Shown here in pieces: positions 28,447 to 38,830 of a stretch of 64,000 bases of DNA. How positions within the stretch are numbered: position 1 is the stretch's first letter; each line of letters opens with the position of its first letter. The stretch comes from Mycolicibacterium parafortuitum (GTDB lineage: Bacteria > Actinomycetota > Actinomycetes > Mycobacteriales > Mycobacteriaceae). The DNA lies in NCBI RefSeq assembly GCF_010725485.1, contig NZ_AP022598.1, forward strand, positions 5,084,001-5,148,000. The letters run 5' to 3'. The position numbers and the translations under genes are program-made. The notes beneath the pieces were generated by a model, which made no database searches, was not told where the DNA came from, and saw nothing but the letters and a program-made list of their open reading frames with translations.

Positions 28447-29661
28447 TCAGCTAACCAAGGCGGAGCGCAACTCCGGCATCAAATCGCCACGCTCGCCCGC
28501 GACCACGTCGCCGAGGCCGAGCCAGCCGGCCATCGCGCGCAGTTCGGCCGCCAGCGCGCAGGCCACGTGTGCCCGGTCTACACCGTCCTCACCGAACGCG
28601 CCGAGGACCTGCAGCGCGCCTGCGGCCCGGTCGGCTTTCAGGTCGACTCGCCCCACCAGATCACCGTCGAGCAGGAACGGCCACACGTAGTAGCCGTACC
28701 GCCGCTTGTCCTGGGGCACGTAGATCTCGATCCGATAGTGGTAGCCGCCGAACAACCGTTCGACCCGCGGCCGGAAGAAGACCAACGGATCGAACGGGCA
28801 GAGCAACGCGGTTCCGCGGTCACGACGCGGAATGGCTTGGCCCGCACGCAGATAAGCCGGCGCTGACCACCCCTCGACCTCGACCTGCTCGAGGTCGCCG
28901 GAGTCGAGAAGATCTGCGATGGCGGGTTTGACCTGCCGTGCGCCGAGCCGGAAGTAGTCGCGCAGATCGGCCTCGGTGGCCACCCCGAGCGCCGTCGCCG
29001 CCCTGCGGGTCAACTCACGCACCGCGTAGGGCCCGTCCACCTGGCGCGCCACCACCTCGGCGGGCAGCACCCGCTCGGTCAGGTCGTAGTGCCGGGCGAA
29101 ACCGACGCGCGTCGCGGTGGTCAGCACGCCCGCCGACCACAGCGCCTCGGCGACCCACTTGGTGTCGCTGCGATCCCACCACGGACCCTTGCGGCCACGT
29201 GGCTCGGCTTCGAGGTACTCCTCGATCTGGCCCGCCGTCGACGGACCGAGAGCCGCGACGGCTTCGATCACGGACTCGGCGAGTTTGGCGTTCTTCTTGA
29301 CGATCTCGCGTCCCCAGCGGCCGTGCTCGTACTCCCGCATCCGCCACCGCATCAACGGCCAGTCGTCGACGGACATCAGGGCGGCCTCGTGCGCCCAGTA
29401 CTCGACCAGCAGCCGCGGCGCGCGCGCCGAATGGCTCCACGCCGCCCGGTCGAGGATGTCGCGGTCGTAGGGCCCCAGCCGGCTGAACACGGGCGCGTAG
29501 TGCGCGCGCACCGAGACCGACACCGAGTCCAGTTGCAGCACCTGCAGCCGGGCGATCAGCCGCTTCAGGTGCGCACGCGTGACCGGCCCCGCAGGTCGGG
29601 GCTCGTGGAAGCCCTGGGCCGCGACCGCCACCCGCCGCGCCTGCGCAGCGGAAAGTCTCAT
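28447..29661 (-). CDS. YcaQ/AlkX-family winged-helix DNA glycosylase-like protein
   Basis: A 404-residue protein of the HTH_42 family whose members unhook interstrand DNA crosslinks. It has repeated winged-helix segments and the QxD catalytic motif in [25 protein letters not shown] (Q-L-D). Other landmarks: [19 protein letters not shown] and [30 protein letters not shown]. The ATG overlaps the dfrA stop (ATGA, 29658-29661), so it is coupled to the thyA-dfrA operon, which may link crosslink repair to the DNA precursor supply; that link is inference. Confidence 0.85.
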   Translation of the reverse strand: MRLSAAQARRVAVAAQGFHEPRPAGPVTRAHLKRLIARLQVLQLDSVSVSVRAHYAPVFSRLGPYDRDILDRAAWSHSARAPRLLVEYWAHEAALMSVDDWPLMRWRMREYEHGRWGREIVKKNAKLAESVIEAVAALGPSTAGQIEEYLEAEPRGRKGPWWDRSDTKWVAEALWSAGVLTTATRVGFARHYDLTERVLPAEVVARQVDGPYAVRELTRRAATALGVATEADLRDYFRLGARQVKPAIADLLDSGDLEQVEVEGWSAPAYLRAGQAIPRRDRGTALLCPFDPLVFFRPRVERLFGGYHYRIEIYVPQDKRRYGYYVWPFLLDGDLVGRVDLKADRAAGALQVLGAFGEDGVDRAHVACALAAELRAMAGWLGLGDVVAGERGDLMPELRSALVS

Positions 29662-30140
29662 CGCCTCAGATAGGTATAGAACCGGTAGCGCAGCCCCGAT
29701 GAACTGTCGCGCCACTCCCCCGCGGTTCCGGCCCATGCGTCGTCGAGGACGGGCGCGAGCGCGTCGTCGTCCTCTCTGCGCAGGTCGACGTCCACCTCGG
29801 TGACCTCACATCGCGTCGCCAACGGTAGCGCCAGCCCGTAGACCTGGGATCCGCCGATCACCCACGCGTCGTCCAGCGGTGCATCCTCCAGCGAGGTGAC
29901 CACCTCTGCTCCGTCTGCCATGTAGTCAGCTTGGCGGGTGAGTACGACATTTCTGCGGCCCGGCAGCGGCCGGAACCGTGCGGGCAGTGTCTCCCAGGTC
30001 AGCCGGCCCATGATCACGGTGTGGCCCATGGTCAGGTCCTTGAAACGGGCCATATCCTCCGGAACGTGCCACGGGATCCCGTTGTCGCGGCCGATCACCC
30101 CGGAACTGGACTGCGCCCAGATCAGGTTCAGTTCGCTCAC
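29658..30140 (-). CDS. dfrA: Dihydrofolate reductase DfrA
   Basis: Reduces dihydrofolate to tetrahydrofolate with NADPH. The 160-residue protein has the M20-loop region [17 protein letters not shown] with catalytic Asp in PEDM, the NADPH-binding [10 protein letters not shown] and [13 protein letters not shown] 30140 overlaps the thyA stop (GTGA). Order thyA-dfrA is that of mycobacteria and is functional: ThyA produces dihydrofolate, which DfrA recycles. Length and motifs match Rv2763c. Confidence 0.97.
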   Translation of the reverse strand: MSELNLIWAQSSSGVIGRDNGIPWHVPEDMARFKDLTMGHTVIMGRLTWETLPARFRPLPGRRNVVLTRQADYMADGAEVVTSLEDAPLDDAWVIGGSQVYGLALPLATRCEVTEVDVDLRREDDDALAPVLDDAWAGTAGEWRDSSSGLRYRFYTYLRR

Positions 30141-30937
30141 ACTGCCACCGGGGCCTTGATGGCCGGGTGCGGGTCATAGTTGTTGATGACGATGTCCTCG
30201 TAGGTGTAGTCGAAGATCGAATCTCGCTGCGCCAAAACGAGTTCCGGATATGGACGGGGATCGCGGGACAGCTGCTCGGTGACCTGCTCGACGTGGTTGT
30301 CGTAGATGTGGCAGTCCCCGCCGGTCCAGATGAACTCCCCGACCCCCAGGCCGGCCTGCGCGGCCATCATGTGGGTCAGCAGCGCATAGCTGGCGATGTT
30401 GAACGGGACCCCGAGGAACAGGTCCGCGCTGCGCTGGTAGAGCTGGCAGCTCAGCCGTCCATCGGCGACATAGAACTGGAAGAACGCGTGGCACGGTGGC
30501 AGCGCCATCTGCGGGATCTCGCCGACATTCCAGGCCGAGACGATGTTGCGCCGCGAGTCCGGATCACGTTTGAGCAGCTCCAGCGCGGCACTGATCTGAT
30601 CGATGTGGTCACCCGACGGGGTCGGCCACGAGCGCCACTGAACCCCGTATACCGGTCCGAGATCGCCTGTCGGAGAAGCCCATTCATCCCAGATGGTGAC
30701 ACCGTGCTCCTGCAGCCAGCGCACATTGGAGTCGCCGCGCAGGAACCACAGCAGCTCGTAGACGATCGACTTGGTGTGCACCTTCTTGGTGGTGATCAGC
30801 GGGAAGCCCGCGTTCAGGTCGTAGCGCATCTGGTGCCCGAACAGGCTGCGGGTGCCGGTTCCGGTGCGGTCGGATTTCGGGACGCCGGTGTCGAGCACCA
30901 GGCGCAACAGATCCTCGTACGGGGTGGCGATCGGCAC
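30137..30937 (-). CDS. thyA: Thymidylate synthase ThyA
   Basis: Classical thymidylate synthase that uses methylenetetrahydrofolate as carbon donor and reductant. The 266-residue protein has catalytic Cys149 in [12 protein letters not shown], the phosphate-binding RTGTGT and [15 protein letters not shown], and ends in the C-terminal Val of APVAV needed for loop closure. GTG 30937 gives nearly the same length as Rv2764c. It coexists with thyX. It is divergent from the dienelactone hydrolase gene with 43 bases between. Confidence 0.97.
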   Translation of the reverse strand: MPIATPYEDLLRLVLDTGVPKSDRTGTGTRSLFGHQMRYDLNAGFPLITTKKVHTKSIVYELLWFLRGDSNVRWLQEHGVTIWDEWASPTGDLGPVYGVQWRSWPTPSGDHIDQISAALELLKRDPDSRRNIVSAWNVGEIPQMALPPCHAFFQFYVADGRLSCQLYQRSADLFLGVPFNIASYALLTHMMAAQAGLGVGEFIWTGGDCHIYDNHVEQVTEQLSRDPRPYPELVLAQRDSIFDYTYEDIVINNYDPHPAIKAPVAV

Positions 30938-30980
30938 GTCGCTCAGCTTACGTGCAGCGCCGCGGAGTAGAACGGAACCC

Positions 30981-31715
30981 ATGCCGACGATCACCGATCA
31001 CGTCACCACCACCGACGGGACCTGCCCCGTCAGCCTGCACACCCCCGACGACGGGCCGTGGCCCGGCATCGTGATGTATCCCGACGCCGGCGGTGTGCGC
31101 CCGACGTTCCGCGCGATGGCCGACCGGCTCGCCGGTGACGGCTATGCGGTGCTGCTGCCCGACGTGTACTACCGCGAGGGCGACTGGCAGCCGTTCACGA
31201 TGGCGACCGTGTTCGGGGACGCCTCGGAGCGGCAACGGCTCTACGGGATGATCGCGAAGGTCACGCCCGACCGGATGGCGGGCGATGCGACCGCGTTCTT
31301 CGACTACCTGGCGTCGCGCCCCGAGGTCACCGGCGACGCGTTCGGGACCACGGGATACTGCATGGGCGGGCGCACGTCGCTGGTGGTGGCCGGCCGGGTG
31401 CCCGAGCGCGTCGCGGCGGCGATGTCGTTCCACGGCGGCGGACTGGTCGCCGACGAACCCACGAGCCCGCACCTGCTGGCCGAGCAGATCCGCGCGGCGG
31501 TCTACGTCGGCGCGGCCCGCCAGGACAAATCGTTCACCACAGCCGACGGTGAGACGCTCGACAAGGCACTGACCGCGGCCGGCGTCGAGCACACCATCGA
31601 GTGGTATCCCGCGCTGCACGGGTTCGCGGTGCCCGACAACGCGCCGTACGACGAGGCCGCGGCCGACCGTCACTGGGCCGCGACAAAGAGTTTCTTCGGC
31701 GCCCACCTGCACTGA
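30981..31715 (+). CDS. Dienelactone hydrolase family protein
   Basis: A 244-residue alpha/beta hydrolase like Rv2765. The nucleophile is Cys127 in [10 protein letters not shown], as in dienelactone hydrolases, with the base His in [11 protein letters not shown] and the acid probably Asp in [10 protein letters not shown]. Dienelactone hydrolases act on cyclic esters of aromatic degradation, but the substrate of mycobacterial members is unknown. The frame is open upstream into thyA sequence, but ATG 30981 starts right at the conserved beginning. It is next to, and converges with, a small membrane protein gene. Confidence 0.88.
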   Translation: MPTITDHVTTTDGTCPVSLHTPDDGPWPGIVMYPDAGGVRPTFRAMADRLAGDGYAVLLPDVYYREGDWQPFTMATVFGDASERQRLYGMIAKVTPDRMAGDATAFFDYLASRPEVTGDAFGTTGYCMGGRTSLVVAGRVPERVAAAMSFHGGGLVADEPTSPHLLAEQIRAAVYVGAARQDKSFTTADGETLDKALTAAGVEHTIEWYPALHGFAVPDNAPYDEAAADRHWAATKSFFGAHLH

Positions 31716-31734
31716 ACCCCGTTGCCGGAACGGA

Positions 31735-32199
31735 CTATTCAGCAGCCCCGGCGCGCCTGGACCGCAGCAACGACGACAGCCCGCGCAGCAGCCCGCGGGC
31801 GGCGTAGACGCCGGCGAGGATGGACAGCACGATCAGCACGACGAACATCAGTACCCAGTTGGCGCGTTCGTGTTCGACGTTCCACCACACGATGGTGAAC
31901 AGCACCGCGCAGATGAAGACCACGATGTCGCGCCAGTTGCCCTGGTAGGAGGCCGCGAGCGCGCGGAGCTCGCGGTTCTTGTCGACGGCGGTGATCAGGT
32001 CGTCGATGCGCATATCGATCACCCGCTGCAGTTCGGCGCGACGCTCGACCTGGTCCGGTGGAATCCGCTCGAGCAGGTCCATGTCCTTGGCGATCATGCC
32101 TCGAATATCAGGGGCCTTCAGGTTGCCTGCCGCGATGCCGAGCAGCGCGCCACCGGCAATCGGCGCACCGGCGAGGGCGAATTCGGCGATACCCGGCAT
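31735..32199 (-). CDS. Small membrane protein, 154 aa
   Basis: A 154-residue protein with an N-terminal hydrophobic stretch (FALAGAPIAGGALLGIAAG, residues about 7-25), a charged amphipathic region (about 28-85, IPPDQVERRAELQRVIDMRIDDL) and two C-terminal membrane helices (about 88-106 and 114-134). It ends in an Arg/Ser-rich tail. No family was recognised. It is on the strand of the flavodoxin-like gene, which ends 75 bases before it, so it may be in the dapB operon or alone. Confidence 0.7.
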   Translation of the reverse strand: MPGIAEFALAGAPIAGGALLGIAAGNLKAPDIRGMIAKDMDLLERIPPDQVERRAELQRVIDMRIDDLITAVDKNRELRALAASYQGNWRDIVVFICAVLFTIVWWNVEHERANWVLMFVVLIVLSILAGVYAARGLLRGLSSLLRSRRAGAAE

Positions 32200-32273
32200 G
32201 TGGATTCTCCGTCCGTTGCTGCTTGGTGAACACGGGCGGGCCTCAGCCTAATGTCGCCAGGTGCCGAATCGGC

Positions 32274-32725
32274 CTAACCCATCAGTTGCGCCGCGACGGT
32301 CGCGCCGAGGTTCCAGCAGGCTTCCAGGTCGTCTTTGGTCGGCTTGCCCGCCACGATGACGGTTTCGGCGGCCCTCTCCCAGCCGAGTCCGCCGGTGATG
32401 CCCGCGAGGGCGCGTTCGGCGCCCTCGGTGCCCTCGTTGCCGTGCAGATACATCCCGAACGGGCGACCTTTGGTCGCGTCCAGCAATTGATAGTAGGCGC
32501 AGTCGAACGCGTGTTTCATTGCGCCGCTGATGTATCCGAGGTTGGCCGGGGTACCGAGCAGGTATCCGTCGGCGTCGAGCATCTCGGCGGCCGAGACGGT
32601 CAGCGCCGGGCGGCGGACGACGTCGACGCCCTCGATCTCCGGGTCCGTCGCCCCGGAGAGCACCGCCTCGAACATCTCGTGGCAGTGCGGCGAGGGCGTG
32701 TGATGGACGATCAGCAGCGTCGCGC

Positions 32726-32729
<4 letters not shown>
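32274..32729 (-). CDS. Flavodoxin-family protein (Rv2771c-type)
   Basis: A 151-residue flavodoxin/NAD(P)H:FMN reductase-like protein. The phosphate-binding loop is VHHTPSPHCHEMFEAV and the FMN-ring region GYLLGTPANLGYISGAMKHAFD, followed by GRPFGMYLHGNEG. It probably binds FMN and carries electrons or reduces quinones or nitro compounds. The ATG overlaps the stop of the upstream gene (32726-32729). It lies downstream of dapB and a tetratricopeptide-like membrane gene in one coupled operon. Confidence 0.85.
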
Positions 32730-33936
<1,207 letters not shown>

Positions 33937-34070
33937 CTAGCGGTCGGGCTGCGGCCTCGGTTTCGCCGGACCAGACCGAACGGCTACCACCACCCCGAAC
34001 GCCACCTCCTCCACGACGACAACGACGAAGACGATGATGATGACGCCCCGTAGCCGGGTAACCTCTGGCA

Positions 34071-34451
34071 ATGCGCACACACCGGGGGTATTCGATGCTC
34101 GCCGCAGCCGTGGGCTGCGCGGTCTTCGGCGGGACGCTGGCGGCGCCCGCGCACGCAGCACCGTCCTACGGAAGCAACGGCGTCTTCGGCGTCACAACGC
34201 AGGCGCGCGACGGCTGGGCGACGACGTTCATCCCACCCGGCCGTTACCGGGTCGACCAGTCGCCGAGCATGCAGCCTTACCAGAGCCCGCCCGGAATGTG
34301 GTTCCGGTGCAACAACTTCCCCTGCGCCGCAACGTTTCCGGGCAACATCATCGCGACCGGAGCAGCATTGCGCGACGCCCCCACGTTCGTCGACATCCTG
34401 CCGACCGACGTCGCGGTGTCACTGCTGAACGTCACCCTGACGCCGGCCTGA
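34071..34451 (+). CDS. Small secreted protein, 126 aa
   Basis: A 126-residue protein with a Sec-type signal peptide (MRTHRGYSMLAAAVGC, hydrophobic core to about residue 24, probable cleavage after AHA at about 29). The mature part is about 97 residues, contains two cysteines (FRCNNFPCAAT) that may pair, and PPGRYRVDQ. This pattern is common among small secreted mycobacterial proteins of unknown function. It converges on the aldR stop, only 1 base away. No lipobox. Confidence 0.75.
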   Translation: MRTHRGYSMLAAAVGCAVFGGTLAAPAHAAPSYGSNGVFGVTTQARDGWATTFIPPGRYRVDQSPSMQPYQSPPGMWFRCNNFPCAATFPGNIIATGAALRDAPTFVDILPTDVAVSLLNVTLTPA

Positions 34452-34452
34452 C

Positions 34453-34968
34453 CTACAGCGGCGACGCGCCGCGCAGATGCTCGAAGATCAGCGACGTCTG
34501 CGTCCCCGCGACGTCGGCGTCGGCGTTCAGGTTCTCCACGACGAATGCCCGCAGGTCGTCGGTGTCGCGCGCCGCGACGTGCAGGATGAAGTCGTCGGCG
34601 CCGGCCAGGAAGTACACGTCCATCACCTGCGGCTTGCGCCGGATGGTCTGGATGAAGTTGCGGATCTTGCCCCGCGAGCTGGCCTGAAGGCTGACCGAGA
34701 TCATCGCCTGCAGGTTCAACCCGATCGCCGCCGGATCGATGTCGGTATAGAAGCCACGGATCACCCCGAGCTCCTGCAGGCGGCGCACCCGGCCGTGACA
34801 TGTCGACGGCGCGATGCCGACCAGCTCGGCCAACGCGTTGTTGGCGATCCGGGCGTCGGCGTGCAGCGCCGTCAGGATGCGCCGGTCGACGTCATCGATC
34901 GGAACCGGCCGAACATCCTTCGGCGCCACCGACCGTACAGGCTCATTACCCGATGATATTTCTGTCAC
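34453..34968 (-). CDS. aldR: Lrp/AsnC-family regulator AldR
   Basis: A 171-residue Lrp-family regulator with an N-terminal helix-turn-helix (about 25-80, IDDVDRRILTALHADARIANNALAELVGIAPSTCHGRVRRLQE; the recognised DNA-binding core is AELVGIAPSTCHGRVRRL) and a C-terminal RAM domain (VSLQASSRGKIRN, DFILHVAARD). It is divergent from ald, as Rv2779c and its M. smegmatis homologue AldR are, which control alanine dehydrogenase in response to amino acids. GTG 34968 is the start. The 94-bp gap to ald contains a candidate operator. Confidence 0.92.
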   Translation of the reverse strand: MTEISSGNEPVRSVAPKDVRPVPIDDVDRRILTALHADARIANNALAELVGIAPSTCHGRVRRLQELGVIRGFYTDIDPAAIGLNLQAMISVSLQASSRGKIRNFIQTIRRKPQVMDVYFLAGADDFILHVAARDTDDLRAFVVENLNADADVAGTQTSLIFEHLRGASPL

Positions 34969-34992
34969 ATCCGAATCATATTGAATCTTTGT

Positions 34993-35005
34993 CGCAAATA
35001 TTGCG
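34993..35005. promoter_or_regulatory. Candidate AldR operator in the aldR-ald gap
   Basis: CGCAA-ATA-TTGCG is a perfect 5-bp inverted repeat with an AT spacer, lying in the AT-rich aldR-ald intergenic region, 58 bases before the ald start. Lrp-family proteins bind AT-rich imperfect palindromes of this kind, usually several in a row. Assignment to AldR is by position; the published AldR sites were not available for comparison. Confidence 0.5.
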
Positions 35006-35062
35006 CTGGATTTCTCTTTTCTTCACACTCATAACCAACCGATTCCTAGCTGAGGAGCGATC

Positions 35063-36178
35063 ATGCGTGTCGGCATCCCGACCGAGATCAAGAACAACGA
35101 ATACCGCGTCGCCGTCACCCCGTCGGGCGTCGCCGAGCTGGTCCACCGCGGCCACGAGGTGCTGGTCCAGGCCGGAGCCGGCGACGGATCGGCGATCTCC
35201 GACGCCGACTTCAAGCGCGCCGGCGCGCAGATGATCAGCACCGCCGACGAGGTGTGGGCCGAGGCCGACCTGCTGCTGAAGGTCAAGGAGCCCATCGAGG
35301 CCGAATACGCGAAGATGCGCAAGGGCCAGACCCTGTTCACCTATCTCCACCTCGCCGCATCCAAGCCGTGCACCGATGCGCTGATGGCCTCCGGCACCAC
35401 GTCGATCGCCTACGAGACCGTGCAGACCGCCGACGGCGCGCTGCCCCTCCTGGCCCCGATGAGCGAGGTGGCCGGCCGGCTGTCGGCCCAGGTCGGCGCC
35501 TACCACCTGATGCGCAGCCACGGCGGACGCGGCGTGCTGATGGGCGGTGTCCCCGGCGTCGCCCCGGCCGAGGTCGTCGTCATCGGCGGCGGCGTGGCCG
35601 GCTACAACGCCGCCCGCATCGCCAAGGGCATGGGTGCCCACGTCAACGTCTTCGACGTCAACATCAACACCCTGCGCAAGATCGACAACGAGTTCAACGG
35701 CAGCATCGAGACCCGCTACTCGTCCTCGCTCGACCTGGAGGATGCCGTCAAGGGCGCCGACCTCGTCATCGGAGCGGTGCTCGTGCCCGGCGCGAAGGCC
35801 CCCAAACTGGTCACCAATTCGACTGTCGCCGCGATGAAGTCGGGTGCTGTGCTGGTCGACATCGCGATCGACCAGGGCGGCTGCTTCGAGGACTCGCGTC
35901 CCACCACGCACGACGATCCGACGTTCGCGGTGCACGACACGGTGTTCTACTGCGTCGCCAACATGCCCGGCGCCGTGCCGCGCACGTCGACCTACGCGCT
36001 GACCAACGCGACGCTGCCCTACGTGATCAAGCTCGCGAACCAGGGCTGGCAGGACGCGTGCCGCGCGGACGCGGCTCTGGCGAAGGGTCTGTCGACGCAC
36101 GACGGTGCGCTGCTCTCCGAGCAGGTGGCCTCCGATCTCGACCTGCCCTACACCGATCCCGCGAGCCTGCTGGCCTGA
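35063..36178 (+). CDS. ald: L-alanine dehydrogenase Ald
   Basis: Interconverts alanine and pyruvate with NAD(H), important for alanine use and NADH balance under low oxygen. The 371-residue protein matches Rv2780. It has [12 protein letters not shown] near the N-terminus, the substrate lysine region LLLKVKEP, and the NAD-binding loop [21 protein letters not shown], with [11 protein letters not shown] toward the C-terminus. The ribosome binding site is GAGGAG at 35053-35058 (GCTGAGGAGCGATC). It is divergently transcribed from the regulator gene aldR. Confidence 0.97.
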   Translation: MRVGIPTEIKNNEYRVAVTPSGVAELVHRGHEVLVQAGAGDGSAISDADFKRAGAQMISTADEVWAEADLLLKVKEPIEAEYAKMRKGQTLFTYLHLAASKPCTDALMASGTTSIAYETVQTADGALPLLAPMSEVAGRLSAQVGAYHLMRSHGGRGVLMGGVPGVAPAEVVVIGGGVAGYNAARIAKGMGAHVNVFDVNINTLRKIDNEFNGSIETRYSSSLDLEDAVKGADLVIGAVLVPGAKAPKLVTNSTVAAMKSGAVLVDIAIDQGGCFEDSRPTTHDDPTFAVHDTVFYCVANMPGAVPRTSTYALTNATLPYVIKLANQGWQDACRADAALAKGLSTHDGALLSEQVASDLDLPYTDPASLLA

Positions 36179-36186
36179 TCGACTAC

Positions 36187-36561
36187 TCAGTCGAAGAGAT
36201 CGCCGTCGACGTAGAACCACCGCCCGGCGCGCCGCGCGAAGCGTGACCGCTCGTGCAGCGCTCCGGCGCGGTGGTACGCGCGGAACTCGACCTCACCGGT
36301 GTCGTCCCCCGGCCCGCCGCCGACCCGGTCGAGGATCTCCAGCCGCGACCAGGTGACCGTCAGGTCCGAGACCTCGTCCGGACGGGTACGGGGGTGCCAT
36401 GTGCGCCATACATATTCGGAGTCACCAACCACGTACGCGCTGTAGCGCGACCGCATCAGTTCTTCGGCCGTCTCGGCCTGCCGGTCGCCGACGTGCAACG
36501 GCCGGCAGCAGGATCCGTACACCTCGCCGCTGCCGCACGGGCACGGTTCGTCAGCGCGCAC
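36187..36561 (-). CDS. YchJ/UPF0225 family SEC-C domain protein
   Basis: A 124-residue protein with an N-terminal zinc-binding SEC-C motif ([18 protein letters not shown]; Cys ligands around residues 7-19) and a following NTF2-like domain ([20 protein letters not shown]). This is the YchJ/UPF0225 layout. Its GTG start overlaps the end of the beta-lactamase gene by 11 bases, so it is the last gene of the pnp-pepR-bla-ychJ unit. The precise role of YchJ proteins is not known. It converges with ald. Confidence 0.88.
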   Translation of the reverse strand: MRADEPCPCGSGEVYGSCCRPLHVGDRQAETAEELMRSRYSAYVVGDSEYVWRTWHPRTRPDEVSDLTVTWSRLEILDRVGGGPGDDTGEVEFRAYHRAGALHERSRFARRAGRWFYVDGDLFD

Positions 36562-37465
36562 CGGTGGACGGTCCGTCCAGCTCCGCCAGCACCAGCGCCG
36601 CCAGCTCCCCGATCAGCGGCCGCAGGCTCGGCGCGTCGGGATCGTCGGTGATCGACCGGGTCATCACCGCGACCACCAGCCGCTGACCGTCCGGCCCGAA
36701 CACGACGCCGACGTCGTTGGTGGTGCCGTAGTCGCCGCTGCCGGTCTTGTCGGCGCTCGTGAATCCCTGCGGCAGCCCGGCGCGCATGCTGGAGGTCTGG
36801 TTGGCCAGCATCCAGTCGGTGAGTTGCTGTCGCCCCGCGGGCTCCAGCACATCGCCGGTCAGCAGCGCCTGAAACCCCGTCCCCAGCGCCCGCGGCGTGC
36901 TCGTGTCACGCGGATCGCCGGGCACCGCCGAGTTCAGCTCGACTTCCCAGCGGTCCAGGCGGGTCTGGTCGTCGCCGATGCCGCGGGCGAACTCGGTGAT
37001 CGCGGGCGGTCCGCCGAGCACGCCGAGCAACGCGTTGGCCGCGGCGTTGTCGCTCTGCTGCAGCGCGGCCTGACAGAGCTCGGCCAGCGTCATCGCGGTG
37101 CCGACCCGCGGTTCGGTGACCGGCGAGTGCGGGCGGATGTCCTCGGCCCGGATCGGCACCGTGTCGCGCAGGTGCAGCGCGCCCTGTTGCACTCGCTGCA
37201 ACACCGCACCGGCGGCGTAGGCCTTGAAGGTCGAGCACATCGCGAATCGCTCGGTGTCGCCGAACGCGAGGCTCTCTCCGGTATCGAGATTGGCTGCGTA
37301 CAAACCGATTTGCGCATTGTGCCGCTGGCCCAGCGCAGCGATCCGGTCCTGCGGCGGGGGCAGCGGTTCGGCGGGCTCGGCGAGAACGGTCTGTGTGGAA
37401 CACGCGGTCAGCGCGAACAGGGACAGCCCGCCGAGAAGTACGTGTCGTCGGGTGAGTTCCGTCAT
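36551..37465 (-). CDS. Class A beta-lactamase (BlaS/BlaC-like), Tat lipoprotein
   Basis: A 304-residue serine beta-lactamase. The signal has a twin-arginine start ([16 protein letters not shown]) and a lipobox-like LTAC at residues 19-22, so it is probably exported by Tat and lipid-anchored. Motifs: S78-T-F-K81 (nucleophile), S138-D-N140, E174-x-x-L-N178 (the general base; EVELN) and K240-T-G242. All are intact, so the enzyme should be active, like M. smegmatis BlaS, which I recall near pepR and pnp. It lies 18 bases after pepR on the same strand, an unusual setting for a resistance enzyme. Confidence 0.93.
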   Translation of the reverse strand: MTELTRRHVLLGGLSLFALTACSTQTVLAEPAEPLPPPQDRIAALGQRHNAQIGLYAANLDTGESLAFGDTERFAMCSTFKAYAAGAVLQRVQQGALHLRDTVPIRAEDIRPHSPVTEPRVGTAMTLAELCQAALQQSDNAAANALLGVLGGPPAITEFARGIGDDQTRLDRWEVELNSAVPGDPRDTSTPRALGTGFQALLTGDVLEPAGRQQLTDWMLANQTSSMRAGLPQGFTSADKTGSGDYGTTNDVGVVFGPDGQRLVVAVMTRSITDDPDAPSLRPLIGELAALVLAELDGPSTGAR

Positions 37466-37483
37466 CGCCCGCCAGGCTACCGG

Positions 37484-38830
37484 TCAGCCCGTGATTTGTT
37501 GAAGTGGTCTGGGCAGCGCGCGTTTCGAGCGCACCGGTCCGAGCACCGCGGCCCCGAACGGCCGGGTGAGCAGTTGGCGCGCCACCGCGTTGACCTCGTC
37601 GAGGGACACCGCGTCGATGCGCGCCAGCGTCTCGGCGATGGTGTGGTGCTCGCCGAAGTTGAGCTCGCTGCGGCCGATGCGGTTCATCCGCGAGCCCGAA
37701 TCCTCCAGGCCCAGCACCAGCCCGCCCCGCAGCGACCCCTTCGCGATCCGGCATTCGTCGGCGGTGATGCCGTCGCGGGCGACGGCGTCCAGCACGTCGG
37801 TGGTCACACGCACCACCTCGTCGAAACGTTCCGGTAGACACCCTGCGTAGATCGACAGCGCACCGCTGTCGGCGAACGTGTCGACGGTCGAATACACCGA
37901 GTAGGCCAGTCCCCTGCTCTCCCGGATCTGTTGGAACAGACGCGAACTCAGGCCTCCGCCGAGCGCGGTGTTCAGCACCGACAGCGCCCACCGATGCTCC
38001 CAGTGCCTGCCCGGCGTGCGCACCCCGAGCGACAGGTGGGTCTGCTCGGCGTCGCGCTTGACCAATTCCAGCGTCGGGCGTCCGGTGACGCGGCCGGTGC
38101 CCTTACGCGGGGGCACCGGGGCACGGCCACGCACCAGGTGCGGACCGAAGTGTCGCCGCACCAGCCGGACCACCTCGTCGTGCTCGACGTTTCCGGCCAC
38201 CGCGACGACCATCCGGTCCGGGGTGTAGCGGCGCACGTGGAACGAATGCAGTTGCGAGCGGGTCATCCCCGAGATCGACTCGACGCTGCCGATGACCGGC
38301 CTGCCGACGGGGTGGTCGCCGAACATCGCCGACAGGAACACGTCGCCGAGGGTGTCCTCGGGGTCGTCGTCGCGCATCGCGATCTCTTCGAGCACGACGT
38401 CGCGCTCGACCTCGACGTCCTCGACCGCGCAGCGTCCGTTGAGCACCACGTCGGACACCAGGTCCACCGCCAGCGCGAGATCCGAGTCGAGAACGTGCGC
38501 GTAGTAGCAGGTGTGCTCGCGTGAGGTGAACGCGTTCAGCTCACCGCCGACCGCGTCCACCTCCTGGGCGATCTGCACCGCGGTGCGCGTCGGAGTCGAC
38601 TTGAACAGCAGGTGTTCGAGGAAATGCGCGGCGCCGGCCACACTGCGGCCCTCGTCGCGCGACCCCACGTTCACCCAGACGCCGACCGACGCCGAATGCA
38701 CCGACGGGATGTGTTCGGTGACCACACGCAGGCCACCGGGTAACCGGGTGCGGCGCACCGCCAGGGACGTGTCGTTGCCTCGACGTCCCCGGCGGAGCGC
38801 CCCAGAATCAGCTGCTGGCGGTCGCGGCAT
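37484..38830 (-). CDS. pepR: M16 zinc peptidase PepR
   Basis: A 448-residue M16-family protease like Rv2782c. The inverted zinc motif HFLEH lies at residues 69-73 ([12 protein letters not shown]), the distal Glu ligand in [13 protein letters not shown], and the second half has the inactive partner-type domain. ATG 38830 was chosen as it gives MPRPPAADS, matching the M. tuberculosis start; it overlaps the end of pnp by 23 bases. It follows pnp in one transcript, which places a peptidase behind polynucleotide phosphorylase, as in other actinobacteria. Confidence 0.93.
   Translation of the reverse strand: MPRPPAADSGALRRGRRGNDTSLAVRRTRLPGGLRVVTEHIPSVHSASVGVWVNVGSRDEGRSVAGAAHFLEHLLFKSTPTRTAVQIAQEVDAVGGELNAFTSREHTCYYAHVLDSDLALAVDLVSDVVLNGRCAVEDVEVERDVVLEEIAMRDDDPEDTLGDVFLSAMFGDHPVGRPVIGSVESISGMTRSQLHSFHVRRYTPDRMVVAVAGNVEHDEVVRLVRRHFGPHLVRGRAPVPPRKGTGRVTGRPTLELVKRDAEQTHLSLGVRTPGRHWEHRWALSVLNTALGGGLSSRLFQQIRESRGLAYSVYSTVDTFADSGALSIYAGCLPERFDEVVRVTTDVLDAVARDGITADECRIAKGSLRGGLVLGLEDSGSRMNRIGRSELNFGEHHTIAETLARIDAVSLDEVNAVARQLLTRPFGAAVLGPVRSKRALPRPLQQITG

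Noticed and set aside
33990..34053. Run of GAC/GAT triplets giving an acidic peptide tail (DDNDEDDDDDAP)
   Set aside because: It lies in the dapB upstream region in a frame that shadows dapB on the other strand. It is a simple triplet run, not a gene.
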